From positions 1-64,000 of the forward strand of contig DYJE01000014.1 in NCBI GenBank assembly GCA_020723285.1: a stretch of DNA of 64,000 nt, in the 5' to 3' direction. The translations under genes were made by a program, and so were the position numbers. This document shows, one piece after another, positions 1-8,506 of this stretch. Below the pieces are notes generated by a model. That model did no database searches, was not told the origin of the DNA, and saw nothing but the letters and a program-made list of their open reading frames with translations. The stretch's first letter is position 1, and each line of letters starts with the position of its first letter. The stretch is from Desulforapulum autotrophicum (GTDB lineage: Bacteria; Desulfobacterota; Desulfobacteria; Desulfobacterales; Desulfolunaceae).

Positions 1-190
1 TATTTATATATTAAATTATCGCGGGTTTGAAATTCATAGTGCGGAAAGTGAGTTCCTGATTGGGCAACCCATAATTAGACGCGTGTCTCGCTACGTCTCT
101 TTAATATAACCCGAATGGAAGGCCGAGCCTTGAATCCAACCTTCAAAGTCCTGAGTCCCGCAGCGTCCCGATCAAACAGCGCCCTCCGCT

Positions 191-443
191 CTGTCATTCC
201 GGGCGGCCAGCATAGGGAATACACCCTGTGAATGGATGATGCTGTACGAATCACTGCAGGCGTCTATCATCGAAACCGACCCGGAATCCATCTTCGCATA
301 ATCCAAAAAAGGTCGAAATTATAAACGCCTCATTGTCTAAGGGCATGGATTCCGGGTCGGCTTCGGCCTTGGCGGATGGAGTTTTGCAAAGGGAACGGTT
401 CAAACCGGGTCACTCTATACGCGCAGGCCGCCCGGAATGACAG
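191..443. repeat. Nested inverted-repeat element A
   Basis: An 18-base outer arm at 191-208 (starting CTGTCATTCCGGG) is repeated perfectly as its reverse complement at 426-443. An inner 21-base arm at 271-291 (ending CCCGGAATCCAT) recurs inverted at 345-365 with one mismatch. Each half (191-291 and 345-443) also carries ATTCCGGG against CCCGGAAT, so it can fold alone. The whole is two hairpin units facing each other, as in dispersed REP/MITE-like intergenic repeats. Mobility is inference; no transposase is nearby. Confidence 0.7.
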
Positions 444-592
444 GATGTGGAGCTGGTTATAAAAAGTTTCTCCCGGATGTCAGAAGATTGGAAGAATCAT
501 ACGGATACCGGCCATGGGCCGACCGCCTGACGGGTGTACCTATAAAGAACAATACAATATGACGCGCGTCTTGCCCCTGCACGTTCATAATT

Positions 593-741
593 GATGGACT
601 CGTAAAAAGTCGCCCGATGGCTATGGAAAAGGACCAGAGGCAAGTTATAGTGTTTGGCCAGTCGCGAAGGCATACATATAGTATGTCGAGTGTCTGGCCA
701 AACACTATAACGCCGCATATGGGACTTTTTACGACGCCATC
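593..741. repeat. Nested inverted-repeat element B
   Basis: Outer arms at 593-611 (GATGGACTCGTAAAAAGTC) and 723-741 are inverted copies with two mismatches. Inner 16-base arms at 645-660 and 695-710 (TTATAGTGTTTGGCCA and its complement) are perfect. The 34-base centre contains a further small dyad (CATAC/GTATG). The two-tier hairpin resembles non-autonomous dispersed repeats of deltaproteobacterial genomes. Its right end is about 130 bases before the helicase start, so it may lie in that gene's 5' region. Confidence 0.7.
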
Positions 742-869
742 ATAATTAAAAACTCCAAAAATGTTTCACACCCATACCCGCCTTTTTTTACCTTGCCACA
801 CCCCATATGATATCGTATGGTCGTGACCGTTTTGAACTCAACACAATCCAAAAACGAACAGGACATGTC

Positions 870-2717
870 ATGCAGTTGTCGGAACAGCAGAAAAACGCGG
901 TGCTGCACACGGGCACGCCCGCCCTTGTGGTGGCCGGAGCCGGGTCGGGAAAAACACGGACCCTCACGGCGAAAATCGCTTATCTCATCGAGAAGGGGTA
1001 CGACCCATCACGGATTCTCGCCATCACCTTCACCAACAAGGCGGCGGAGGAGATGAAAACACGGCTCGTGAAGCAGACGAGACTTTCCATCGACCGGTTT
1101 CCCTGGGTCAGGACCTACCACAGCGCCTGCTACACCATTTTAAAACTGCATGCCGAAATCCTGGGGTTCAAACATCCGCTCCAGATCCTTTCCGCGTATC
1201 ACCAGCAGAAACTTTACAAGGATATCGCGGCCAGCCTGAACATCGAAAAATCCAGCATTCCGGGCCTCATCAGCGACATCTCCAAAGCCAAGAACTTCGC
1301 AGACCCTCTGAAATACATCGAGCACCTGCCGAAAATCAAGAAAGCCATGACTCTTGCCGTTTTCGGACGATACGAGCAGGAGCTGCGCCAGCGGAACTCC
1401 CTGGATTTCGACAACATCCTTCTTTTCACCCGGGACCTGCTCCGAAACAACGAGGCCGTCAGACAAAAATACAGGGCTCTTTTCCAGTACATTCTTGTGG
1501 ATGAATACCAGGACACCAACAACCTCCAGGAAGAAATCACCGGTCTTTTCCTGGGCCATAAAAACCTGTTCTGCGTGGGCGATGACTGGCAGGCCGTTTA
1601 CGGCTTTCGCGGAAGCAACGTCAACCATTTCCTGTCCTTTCCGGAAAAATACCCCGAAGCTTCAATATTCAAGCTGGAACAAAATTACAGATCCGCCAGT
1701 GAAATCGTTAAACTGGCCAACAGCCTGATCGGCAACAACGAACGCCGCATGGACAAGACCTGCTTTTCAAGCAAGACCGGCGGCATGGTGTCCACCCACG
1801 ATTTTCCCAACGAGTTTGAAGAAGCCATTTGGGTTGCGAAAAAAATCCGATCCTTGAAAAGCATGGGTATCCCCTATTCAGCCATGGCCGTCATGTACCG
1901 CACCAAATCCCTGTCCCTCTGGTTTGAAAAAGAATTCCGCCGGGCCAACATTCCCTACCGGATGATGGGATCCAAAGGCTTCTTCGAGCGGATGGAGGTA
2001 CTGGACATCAACTGCTACCTCCTGGCCGCCGTTTTTCCCGACGACGACGTGGCCTTTGACCGCATTGTGAACACGCCCAAACGCGGCATCGGGCCGGCCA
2101 TGATGAAAAAAATCGCCCAGGCGCGACTGGACGGCGCAAGTCTCCAGACCACCGCCCGTTCGATGATGAAAGAACGGATTTTCTCACCGAAAATCCACGG
2201 GGGCTTGACCCGGCTTTTCGAAGGTCTTGACCGGATGAAAACCATGAAACCCGATGACGCCATCCGGTTTGTGCTCTATGAATTCGGGTACACGGACCAC
2301 ATCGCTGAAACATGCAAGACCCGTGAAGAGCTGGACTCTAGAAAAGAAAACATCGACGAACTCGTTTTCAACGCTTCGTTGAAAACCAGCCTCACGGATT
2401 ACCTCGAAGAGATCGTTCTTGTGAACGAGGACAAGGATGATGACAAAGACGATAAAAACGGGGTCAGCCTCTCCACCATCCATGCCAGCAAAGGGCTTGA
2501 ATACGGAGCGGCGTTCATCGTGGGTGTCGAGGAAGAACTGTTTCCCCACTGGCGCTCGCTGACGTCGGAAGCGGAAATCGAGGAAGAGCGGCGTTTGATG
2601 TACGTGGCGGTCACCCGGGCTGAACGTTATCTTTTCATCACATCGGCCCGTGAGCGTCGAAACAAGAGAAGCAGAAAGAGCCGCTTTCTGTGGGAACTGA
2701 AAGCGGCTCTTGAGTGA
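870..2717 (+). CDS. UvrD/Rep-family 3'-5' DNA helicase
   Basis: Superfamily 1A ATP-dependent DNA helicase, expected to unwind DNA 3' to 5' in repair or replication restart. Visible motifs, in order: Walker A AGAGSGKT near residue 22, VDEYQDTN (motif II) near 210, QNYRS (motif IV) near 270, TIHASKGLEY (motif V) near 535 and YVAVTRAE (motif VI) near 578. At 615 residues it is shorter than PcrA or UvrD (about 720) and nearer to Rep, and it ends soon after motif VI, so it lacks the long C-terminal tail used by UvrD for partner contacts. I chose the ATG at 870, with AGGA just upstream, over an in-frame ATG at 807 that would add 21 residues unlike the family. It is convergent with degP, and a shared hairpin separates them. 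Whether it is called Rep, PcrA or UvrD cannot be settled by eye. Confidence 0.93.
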   Translation: MQLSEQQKNAVLHTGTPALVVAGAGSGKTRTLTAKIAYLIEKGYDPSRILAITFTNKAAEEMKTRLVKQTRLSIDRFPWVRTYHSACYTILKLHAEILGFKHPLQILSAYHQQKLYKDIAASLNIEKSSIPGLISDISKAKNFADPLKYIEHLPKIKKAMTLAVFGRYEQELRQRNSLDFDNILLFTRDLLRNNEAVRQKYRALFQYILVDEYQDTNNLQEEITGLFLGHKNLFCVGDDWQAVYGFRGSNVNHFLSFPEKYPEASIFKLEQNYRSASEIVKLANSLIGNNERRMDKTCFSSKTGGMVSTHDFPNEFEEAIWVAKKIRSLKSMGIPYSAMAVMYRTKSLSLWFEKEFRRANIPYRMMGSKGFFERMEVLDINCYLLAAVFPDDDVAFDRIVNTPKRGIGPAMMKKIAQARLDGASLQTTARSMMKERIFSPKIHGGLTRLFEGLDRMKTMKPDDAIRFVLYEFGYTDHIAETCKTREELDSRKENIDELVFNASLKTSLTDYLEEIVLVNEDKDDDKDDKNGVSLSTIHASKGLEYGAAFIVGVEEELFPHWRSLTSEAEIEEERRLMYVAVTRAERYLFITSARERRNKRSRKSRFLWELKAALE

Positions 2718-2726
2718 CAGCAATCC

Positions 2727-2768
2727 GATGAAAACCGGCATGAATTTCAAAGCCTGCCGGTTTTCATC
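2727..2768. terminator. Shared hairpin between convergent helicase and degP
   Basis: A perfect 14-base inverted repeat (GATGAAAACCGGCA at 2727-2740, complement at 2755-2768) sits between the two stop codons. The A-rich left arm and T-rich right arm give U-tracts in both directions, so it can terminate both transcripts. Confidence 0.7.
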
Positions 2769-2776
2769 CGTCTGAA

Positions 2777-4267
2777 TTATTTTTCCATCTTGACGATTCT
2801 GAAACCGGTCTGCTGGCCAATAACGGCCATGGTGATGGTTCCGCCTTTTTTCACTTCTTTGACACGGTTTTCGAAATCCGCCACGGTTCGAACGGGTTTT
2901 CTGTTGACCTCGTCGATAAGGTCGCCACGATTGATTCCCGCCTTGGCCGCCTTGCTTCCGGCAGTCACCTGGGTCACCAGCAGACCCTGAAGGCTTTTCA
3001 AATTGAAGCGCTTCTGAATTTCAGGTGTCAGTTCCGTCAGGACCATGCCCAGATCAAGACCTTTTTCAGCAGCTCCGCCAGCGGCCACATCTTTGTCGTC
3101 ACGTTTGGCGACAATCACATCCACCATGATTTCCTTGCCGTCACGGACCACCTTGACCTTCACTTTCCGGTTCACATCGATGTCGGCCACGATAGCGGTA
3201 AGATCCCGGCTGTCTTCCACACGTTTGCCGTCCACTTCAACGATCACGTCCTTGGCTTTGATTCCGGCTTTATCCGCCGGATCGCCGGGGAAAACTTCCA
3301 TGACCAGAGCGCCTTTTTTATCTTTCAGGCCGTAGTATGTCGCGATTTCATCGGTGATGGGCTGGATGGATACGCCGAGCCAGCCGCGTGTGACGTTGCC
3401 ATGTTCTTTGAGCTGCTTGATGATTCCACGGGCCATGTTCGAGGGAATGGCAAAACCGATGCCCTGTCCGTTCTGGATGATGGCCGTGTTGATACCCACC
3501 ACTCGACCCTGAAGATCGATAAGGGGGCCTCCGCTGTTACCGGGATTGATGGATGTATCGGTCTGGATAAAATCATCGTAGGGTCCTGATCCGATGACAC
3601 GGCCTTTGGCACTGACGATGCCTGCGGTCACCGTATGGCCCAGCCCGAAGGGGTTGCCGATGGCCACAACCCACTGACCGACTTTAAGACCATCCGAATC
3701 CCCCATGTCGAGCACCGTCAGTTTTTCATCGGCTTCGATCTTGATCAGGGCGAGATCCGTATTCTTGTCCGTTCCGATGATCTTGGCCTCGTACTCCTTG
3801 TCATCTTTCAGAATGACCTTGATCTGGTCGGTGTTTTCAACCACATGGTTGTTGGTGACGATATAGCCTTCCTTGTCGATGATGAAACCGGACCCCAAAC
3901 TCCGCTGTTTGAATTCCTTCTGGGGCTGATTCCCGAAAAACCGCTCCAGAAGTTCGTTCATGGAATCATCGTTCCCGAAGGGATTCTGGGAAAAATGCTT
4001 GTACACCCGCCCCCCGCCGTTCACTGTCTTTTCCGTGCTGATGTTGACCACCGCCGGGCTGACATTTTCAGCAAGACCGCTGAAGTCTCCGGGAATCATG
4101 GGAACGCGGACATCCACGGTACTCTTTGCGTCACGATCCCCTTTATCCGCCCGTTCAGCTGTGCAGAATGTTACAATGCCCACAGTGCAGACAAGGAAAA
4201 ACACAAGAAGAAACACATAATGTTTAACCGTTCCAAGTCTGACTCTGTCTTTTTTCTGAGATGTCAT
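2777..4267 (-). CDS. degP: DegP/HtrA-family periplasmic serine protease
   Basis: Do-family periplasmic protease-chaperone for misfolded envelope proteins. An N-terminal membrane segment (about residues 16-36) acts as signal or anchor. The trypsin-like domain shows the full triad: His in TNNHVVE near 140, Asp in TDLALIK near 170 and Ser in GNSGGP near 244. Two PDZ domains follow (about 285-370 and 395-490), the DegP/DegQ layout; 496 residues is normal length. A GAGGAG site 6-7 bases before the ATG supports the start. It is monocistronic. About 1.1 kb of non-coding DNA upstream includes a GTGATAA-GCG-TTATCAC dyad at 4373-4389 that could be an operator. DegP versus DegQ/MucD cannot be separated from sequence alone. 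Confidence 0.95.
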   Translation of the reverse strand: MTSQKKDRVRLGTVKHYVFLLVFFLVCTVGIVTFCTAERADKGDRDAKSTVDVRVPMIPGDFSGLAENVSPAVVNISTEKTVNGGGRVYKHFSQNPFGNDDSMNELLERFFGNQPQKEFKQRSLGSGFIIDKEGYIVTNNHVVENTDQIKVILKDDKEYEAKIIGTDKNTDLALIKIEADEKLTVLDMGDSDGLKVGQWVVAIGNPFGLGHTVTAGIVSAKGRVIGSGPYDDFIQTDTSINPGNSGGPLIDLQGRVVGINTAIIQNGQGIGFAIPSNMARGIIKQLKEHGNVTRGWLGVSIQPITDEIATYYGLKDKKGALVMEVFPGDPADKAGIKAKDVIVEVDGKRVEDSRDLTAIVADIDVNRKVKVKVVRDGKEIMVDVIVAKRDDKDVAAGGAAEKGLDLGMVLTELTPEIQKRFNLKSLQGLLVTQVTAGSKAAKAGINRGDLIDEVNRKPVRTVADFENRVKEVKKGGTITMAVIGQQTGFRIVKMEK

Positions 4268-4372
4268 AGATGCTCCTCAATTGTATGAATGATTGTTTGA
4301 CCGAATCTTTTTTTCAAAGCCTGATAGCAAAGCCTGTGCCATAGAAAGTCAATCCACCGCAAGATGCGCGGG

Positions 4373-4389
4373 GTGATAAGCGTTATCAC
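4373..4389. promoter_or_regulatory. Dyad upstream of degP
   Basis: Perfect 7-base arms, GTGATAA and TTATCAC, around GCG, about 105 bases upstream of the degP start. The form suits a homodimeric repressor or activator; the protein is unknown. Confidence 0.4.
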
Positions 4390-4673
4390 GATTTATCTTT
4401 GCTGTAACCTAAAGGGTTGAGCGCCAAAATGCAAACCCGAAATAATCATTGATTCCAAGAATGAGTATTTTTTATCCATACCCAAAAGAACAAACGATAC
4501 ACATGGATACAAAAGAACCACCAAGGTTCCAAACACCATTAAGAATGGGTGATGACCCCACTATGTAACCGTTTTCCCCATGAAAGCAAGAAAAAAAACC
4601 GCCCGCTGTCCGCAAAGCCCACATCACTGAATTCAATTGATATTTAAGAATAAAATCAGATTTTCGTGTGAGA

Positions 4674-4782
4674 CAGGCGGGTTAAGCCGGGACGGCTTAA
4701 GGTTTTAAGCACAAAGGTTTCCCGGCTTAGAGTGCCCGTTTGAAAGGAGAGGATGAAAAAATGCCTGTTATGCAATCGCTGA
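4674..4782 (+). promoter_or_regulatory. Candidate switching RNA leader with competing hairpins
   Basis: TTAAGCCG (4682-4689) pairs perfectly with CGGCTTAA (4693-4700) around a GGA loop. The overlapping TAAGCCGGGA (4683-4692) pairs equally well with TCCCGGCTTA (4720-4729), so the two helices exclude each other. ACAGGC (4674-4679) can also pair with GCCTGT (4763-4768), enclosing a strong AAGGAGAGG ribosome site and two overlapping starts (4753 and 4761). This is the layout of a riboswitch or attenuator. I could not match it to c-di-GMP, cobalamin or another class I know. It lies about 600 bases before the sensor kinase. Confidence 0.4.
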
Positions 4783-4862
4783 CGTCTGGTCAAGGACTGT
4801 TCCGCCGGCGTTTTTTCCGCTGCGATCCGTCCAGGGCATGCCGGAGTGGGCCTGCCGTTTAA
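4761..4862 (+). CDS. Possible 33-residue leader ORF, first of two
   Basis: ATG at 4761 follows GGAGAGG by 8 bases and opens 33 codons (MPVMQSLTSG...) to TAA. An alternative ATG at 4753, out of frame, gives only 9 codons (MKKCLLCNR). The peptide is Arg- and Cys-rich, and I recognise no family. It sits directly behind the competing hairpins and 42 bases before a second 33-codon ORF with a similar ribosome site. The context suggests a translated leader, but the reading may be chance. Confidence 0.25.
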   Translation: MPVMQSLTSGQGLFRRRFFRCDPSRACRSGPAV

Positions 4863-4904
4863 ATGCCCGCCCCGGCATGTTCCCCAGTTGGAGGAGAGGA
4901 GACT

Positions 4905-5006
4905 TTGAAAAAATTACCGTTTCATGCTTTTTTCGCTTCACTTAAAAGATCGTTCGTTGTGCCGTTGAACATTAGCCATTGCAATGCAAATGCCAAAACA
5001 CAATAA
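4905..5006 (+). CDS. Possible 33-residue small ORF, second of two
   Basis: TTG at 4905 lies just after an unusually purine-rich GGAGGAGAGGAG and opens 33 codons (MKKLPFHAFF...) to TAA at 5004. The start region repeats that of the preceding small ORF (GGAGAGGA, then TGAAAAAAT). The peptide is basic and hydrophobic, with no known domain. Its presence depends only on the strong ribosome site; it needs expression evidence. Confidence 0.25.
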   Translation: MKKLPFHAFFASLKRSFVVPLNISHCNANAKTQ

Positions 5007-5370
5007 AACAAACTGATATTTATCATATACCTGAATTTATATCGTATATATTTATTCAATCATAATCCTCAACGATTATCCCTATCCACACTTTTCAGAA
5101 ACGATGCAATCCGTGGATATTATGTAACCACCCAAAACAGTTTCACGTATCCAGATGGATCGAAACTATCCATCCCAGACATTACAAATCTGTTCATATC
5201 CTCCTGTTTCATATAAAAACGGTCATCCGGCCATTCATTCACCCTCCAATGGTGCATGTTCGATATTCGATATTCACAAAATCACGTCACATAAAGATAT
5301 TAAGATACATGTGTCATTAATAAAGGCATCCGTCTTGCATTCGTTCGCACAATCACTTATGAAAGGAAAC

Positions 5371-7173
5371 ATGATCAAACGATTGAAACTAACAGCACGA
5401 TTCTGGAATGAATTCCCGGCCCTCATTTTTATTGGAACGCTTCTGATCCTTACGCCGATCTTCGCGTTTATCACGGTAAACAACATCAGAAGCCAGGAGA
5501 CACACACAGAAACGCTTTTAAGTGAAAAAGGCGAAGCCCTGATCCGCTCCTTTGAGGCCAGCACCCGCTCAGGCCTTCTGGACGGTCCGGGCGAAACACG
5601 CCAGCTTCAGAAACTCCTGTACGAAACGGCACAGCAACCTGACATAGAATACCTTCTTGTGGCCGACACCAACGGAACCATCATCGCCCACAGCAACTAC
5701 ATGTACACCGGCGTCATGCTAAATCTGTTCAGCAAAAGCAAAAAGCTGGATCTTGGGCGAATCGCCGATTCCAACGCCCTTTTCAAACAGATCGTCGTAT
5801 CACCTGAGGGAGAACGGACCTTCGTCGTTTTCCGGAAGTTCTCCCCCACAGGCCCCCCGCAGTTCGGCTCCGTCCTTTCGTTGTTCAATCACACCTTCAC
5901 TAAAAAGCGTCTGTTCAACCTCACGGCACCGGATAAAATCATCGTGGTGGGCCTTGACATGAAATCCGTGGACGAAGTCCGGAAAATCTATTTCAAAAAC
6001 GCCATCATCACCGGCCTCGTCCTCCTTTTGACCGGAATCAGCGGTATCATTTTCCTGTTCATGTTTCAGGGATACAGGATCACCCGGAACGCATTGTCCA
6101 AAATAAAGGTTTTTTCTAACGCCGTTGTTGAAAACATGCCAGTGGGCCTAGTGGCCATGGACAACACCCACACCATTGTCAGCATGAATCACGTTGCAAA
6201 ATCCATTCTGACCCTGGACCAGAGCATTAACGGGGATCACCCCATGACCCTTCTACCTCCGGAAATGAGAGAAGGATTAAAGGACCTCGGATCAGATCAG
6301 GATATTATGGAAAAAGAGATGGAATGCACGCTATCAGACGGACGCATCATTCCCCTTGAAATCAGCGCCGCGGTGTTAAGAGACCAGGAAAACGGGCTCT
6401 CGGGGACCATCTGCCTTTTTAAAGACCTGAGCGATGAAAAAGCGCTTAAAAACGAAGTGGAACGAAGCCACCGCCTGGCCACCGTAGGACAGCTTGCCGC
6501 CGGAGTTGCTCATGAAATCAGAAACCCTTTGAGCTCCATCAAGGGTTTTGCCACCTACTTCAAGGAACGCTATAAAGATATTCCCGAAGACCAGCAGATC
6601 TCCGACATCATGATCAGGGAAGTGGACCGGCTGAACCGCGTGGTGAGCCAGCTCCTCGAATTTGCAAGACCCGTGTGTTTAAGCCGGCGTCACATCCTCC
6701 TCAGACCCTTCATTGAAGATTCCGTCCGTCTTGTGGAGCGTAAAGCCAATGACTGCGGAATCACCATCACAACACTCATAGAAGAAAACCCGGAATCCTG
6801 GACCATAGATCCGGACCGAATGAATCAGGTGCTTCTCAATCTTTACCTCAACGCCATTGAAGCCATGACCCACGGAGGAAAACTGACCGTTTCAGTGTCA
6901 AAACACACTTGTAAAGACGGGCTTACGATCAAAGTTGAAGACACGGGTTCTGGCATCGACCCGCATAACCTGACCCATATTTTCGACCCCTATTTTACGA
7001 CCAAATCATCGGGAACGGGCCTTGGCCTTGCCATTTCCCACAATATCATCCAGGCCCATAAAGGTGAAATAGTCATCGACAGCCGAACCGATCACGGCAC
7101 CACCATCACACTCACACTGCCCCCTGAAAAGGACCACGATGAACCAGAAAATCCATTCCCTGCTTGTCGTTGA
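5371..7173 (+). CDS. Membrane sensor histidine kinase with PAS (NtrB/ZraS-like)
   Basis: Sensor kinase of a two-component pair with the next gene. TM1 is near residues 14-36, an extracytoplasmic sensor region of about 170 residues follows, TM2 is near 211-235, a PAS-like domain near 255-365, the HisKA phospho-acceptor AHEIRNPLSS near 380, then the HATPase N box (NLYLNAIEAM), G1 (DTGSGID) and G2 (GTGLGLA, near 548). I chose the ATG at 5371, preceded by AAAGGAAAC, because TM1 then falls at the N terminus. An in-frame start at 5155 would add 72 unconvincing residues. It overlaps the regulator start at 7139 by 35 bases, implying translational coupling. The class usually senses envelope metal or stress signals; the ligand here is unknown. 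Confidence 0.93.
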   Translation: MIKRLKLTARFWNEFPALIFIGTLLILTPIFAFITVNNIRSQETHTETLLSEKGEALIRSFEASTRSGLLDGPGETRQLQKLLYETAQQPDIEYLLVADTNGTIIAHSNYMYTGVMLNLFSKSKKLDLGRIADSNALFKQIVVSPEGERTFVVFRKFSPTGPPQFGSVLSLFNHTFTKKRLFNLTAPDKIIVVGLDMKSVDEVRKIYFKNAIITGLVLLLTGISGIIFLFMFQGYRITRNALSKIKVFSNAVVENMPVGLVAMDNTHTIVSMNHVAKSILTLDQSINGDHPMTLLPPEMREGLKDLGSDQDIMEKEMECTLSDGRIIPLEISAAVLRDQENGLSGTICLFKDLSDEKALKNEVERSHRLATVGQLAAGVAHEIRNPLSSIKGFATYFKERYKDIPEDQQISDIMIREVDRLNRVVSQLLEFARPVCLSRRHILLRPFIEDSVRLVERKANDCGITITTLIEENPESWTIDPDRMNQVLLNLYLNAIEAMTHGGKLTVSVSKHTCKDGLTIKVEDTGSGIDPHNLTHIFDPYFTTKSSGTGLGLAISHNIIQAHKGEIVIDSRTDHGTTITLTLPPEKDHDEPENPFPACR

Positions 7174-8506
7174 CGACGATCACGCCCACCGGACCATGCT
7201 CATGACCCTCTTGAAAGGCTGGGGTTACGACATGCATGAGGCTGATGACGGCCAGATTGCCATCGACCTCGTTCAGGAACGTGTTTTTGATCTCATACTC
7301 ATGGATGTCCGCATGATCAAAGTGTCCGGCATCGAAGCCCTTGAAAAGATCAAGGTGTTCAACCCGGCCATTCCCGTGGTGATCATGACCGCCTATTCCT
7401 CGGTGGAAACGGCTGTTTCAGCCCTCAAGGCCGGGGCTTACGATTACCTGACAAAACCCCTTGATTTTGAAAAACTGAAAATCACCATTCAGCGGGCCAC
7501 TGAACACATTGATCTGAAAGAAGAAAATTTACGTTTAAAAAACAGCCTGGAAGACAGGTTCGACCGACAGAACATCATCGGCAGAAGCCCCTCCATGGTC
7601 AGACTCCTTGAAACCGTGGCCCAGGTGGCCCAGAGCGAAGCCACTGTCCTTATCACCGGCGAATCGGGAACGGGAAAAGAGCTGATCGCCGGTGCCACCC
7701 ATTTCAACAGCGCCAGACGTGAGGCCCCCTTTATCAAGCTGAACTGCGCGGCCATCACGGAAACACTCCTTGAGTCCGAGTTGTTCGGACATGAAAAAGG
7801 GTCGTTCACAGGGGCTCACAAACGAAAAGAGGGCAAATTCCTCCAGGCCAACGGCGGCAGCCTTTTTCTCGATGAAGTGAGCGAAATGCCCTTGTCCATG
7901 CAGGTCAAACTGCTTCGTGTTCTTCAGGAACGCGAGCTGACCCGCGTGGGTGGAGACGAATCCATCAAGGTGGATGTCCGGGTCATCGCAGCCACCAACA
8001 AAAAACTCACAGACCTCGTGGCCAGCGGCGATTTCCGTGAAGACCTCTACTACCGCCTCAATGTGGTGGACCTTTATCTCCCCCCCTTACGTGAACGAAA
8101 AGACGACATCCCCCTCATCGCCCAGCGATGCCTTTCCATGTTCACCGAAAAAAACAGAAAAAACATCAAAGGTTTCACGCCCCAGGCCATGGACATCCTT
8201 GTCCGGTATCATTGGCCCGGCAATGTCCGTGAACTGATGAACGCCGTGGAAAGGGCCGTCGTTCTCTGTCAGGGCGAATACCTGGATGAAAACGGCTTCA
8301 CGTCCATACGACCCGAACCTGCCCAGCCTGAAGCCGAATCTCCGACTCTTAATCTGGACGGTGAAATGACCCTTGAAGATGTGGAGAAATCCGTGATACT
8401 TTCAACTCTGGAAAACATGCAGGGCAATAAAAGTGAAACAGCCCGGCGTCTGGGGATCACCCGGAAAACGCTTCACAAGAAACTCAAACAATACGGAAAA
8501 ATGTAA
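7139..8506 (+). CDS. Sigma-54-dependent NtrC-family response regulator
   Basis: Receiver, AAA+ and Fis-type DNA-binding domains. The acceptor Asp lies in DLILMDVRM near residue 54 and the switch Lys in LTKPLD near 104. The AAA+ domain has Walker A GESGTGKE near 175, and GSFTGA, a slight variant of the sigma-54-contacting GAFTGA loop, near 222. The C terminus (about 415-455) ends in the NKSETARRLGITRKTLHKKL helix-turn-helix. At 455 residues it matches ZraR/AtoC. Its start lies inside the kinase gene, and the stop is followed at once by the GTG of the MBL gene, so the three are probably one transcript. I did not find a clear -24/-12 sigma-54 promoter nearby, so targets are unknown. Confidence 0.95.
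   Translation: MNQKIHSLLVVDDDHAHRTMLMTLLKGWGYDMHEADDGQIAIDLVQERVFDLILMDVRMIKVSGIEALEKIKVFNPAIPVVIMTAYSSVETAVSALKAGAYDYLTKPLDFEKLKITIQRATEHIDLKEENLRLKNSLEDRFDRQNIIGRSPSMVRLLETVAQVAQSEATVLITGESGTGKELIAGATHFNSARREAPFIKLNCAAITETLLESELFGHEKGSFTGAHKRKEGKFLQANGGSLFLDEVSEMPLSMQVKLLRVLQERELTRVGGDESIKVDVRVIAATNKKLTDLVASGDFREDLYYRLNVVDLYLPPLRERKDDIPLIAQRCLSMFTEKNRKNIKGFTPQAMDILVRYHWPGNVRELMNAVERAVVLCQGEYLDENGFTSIRPEPAQPEAESPTLNLDGEMTLEDVEKSVILSTLENMQGNKSETARRLGITRKTLHKKLKQYGKM

Larger units (their letters stand above)
1..869. other. Gene-free window start carrying nested inverted repeats
   Basis: No convincing coding sequence lies before the helicase start at 870. The open frames here (for example at 457-718) lie inside inverted repeats and look like by-products of them. 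The stretch holds two palindromic elements, annotated separately at 191-443 and 593-741. The rest is AT-rich and featureless to the eye. Confidence 0.6.

Noticed and set aside
457-718. Two overlapping minus-strand open frames in the first repeat region
   Set aside because: They run through inverted-repeat arms and read as repeat translation, with no ribosome site or family.
4674-4860. c-di-GMP (GEMM) riboswitch before the sensor kinase
   Set aside because: The expected conserved core with a GNRA tetraloop and its receptor was not found; only the competing hairpins are clear.
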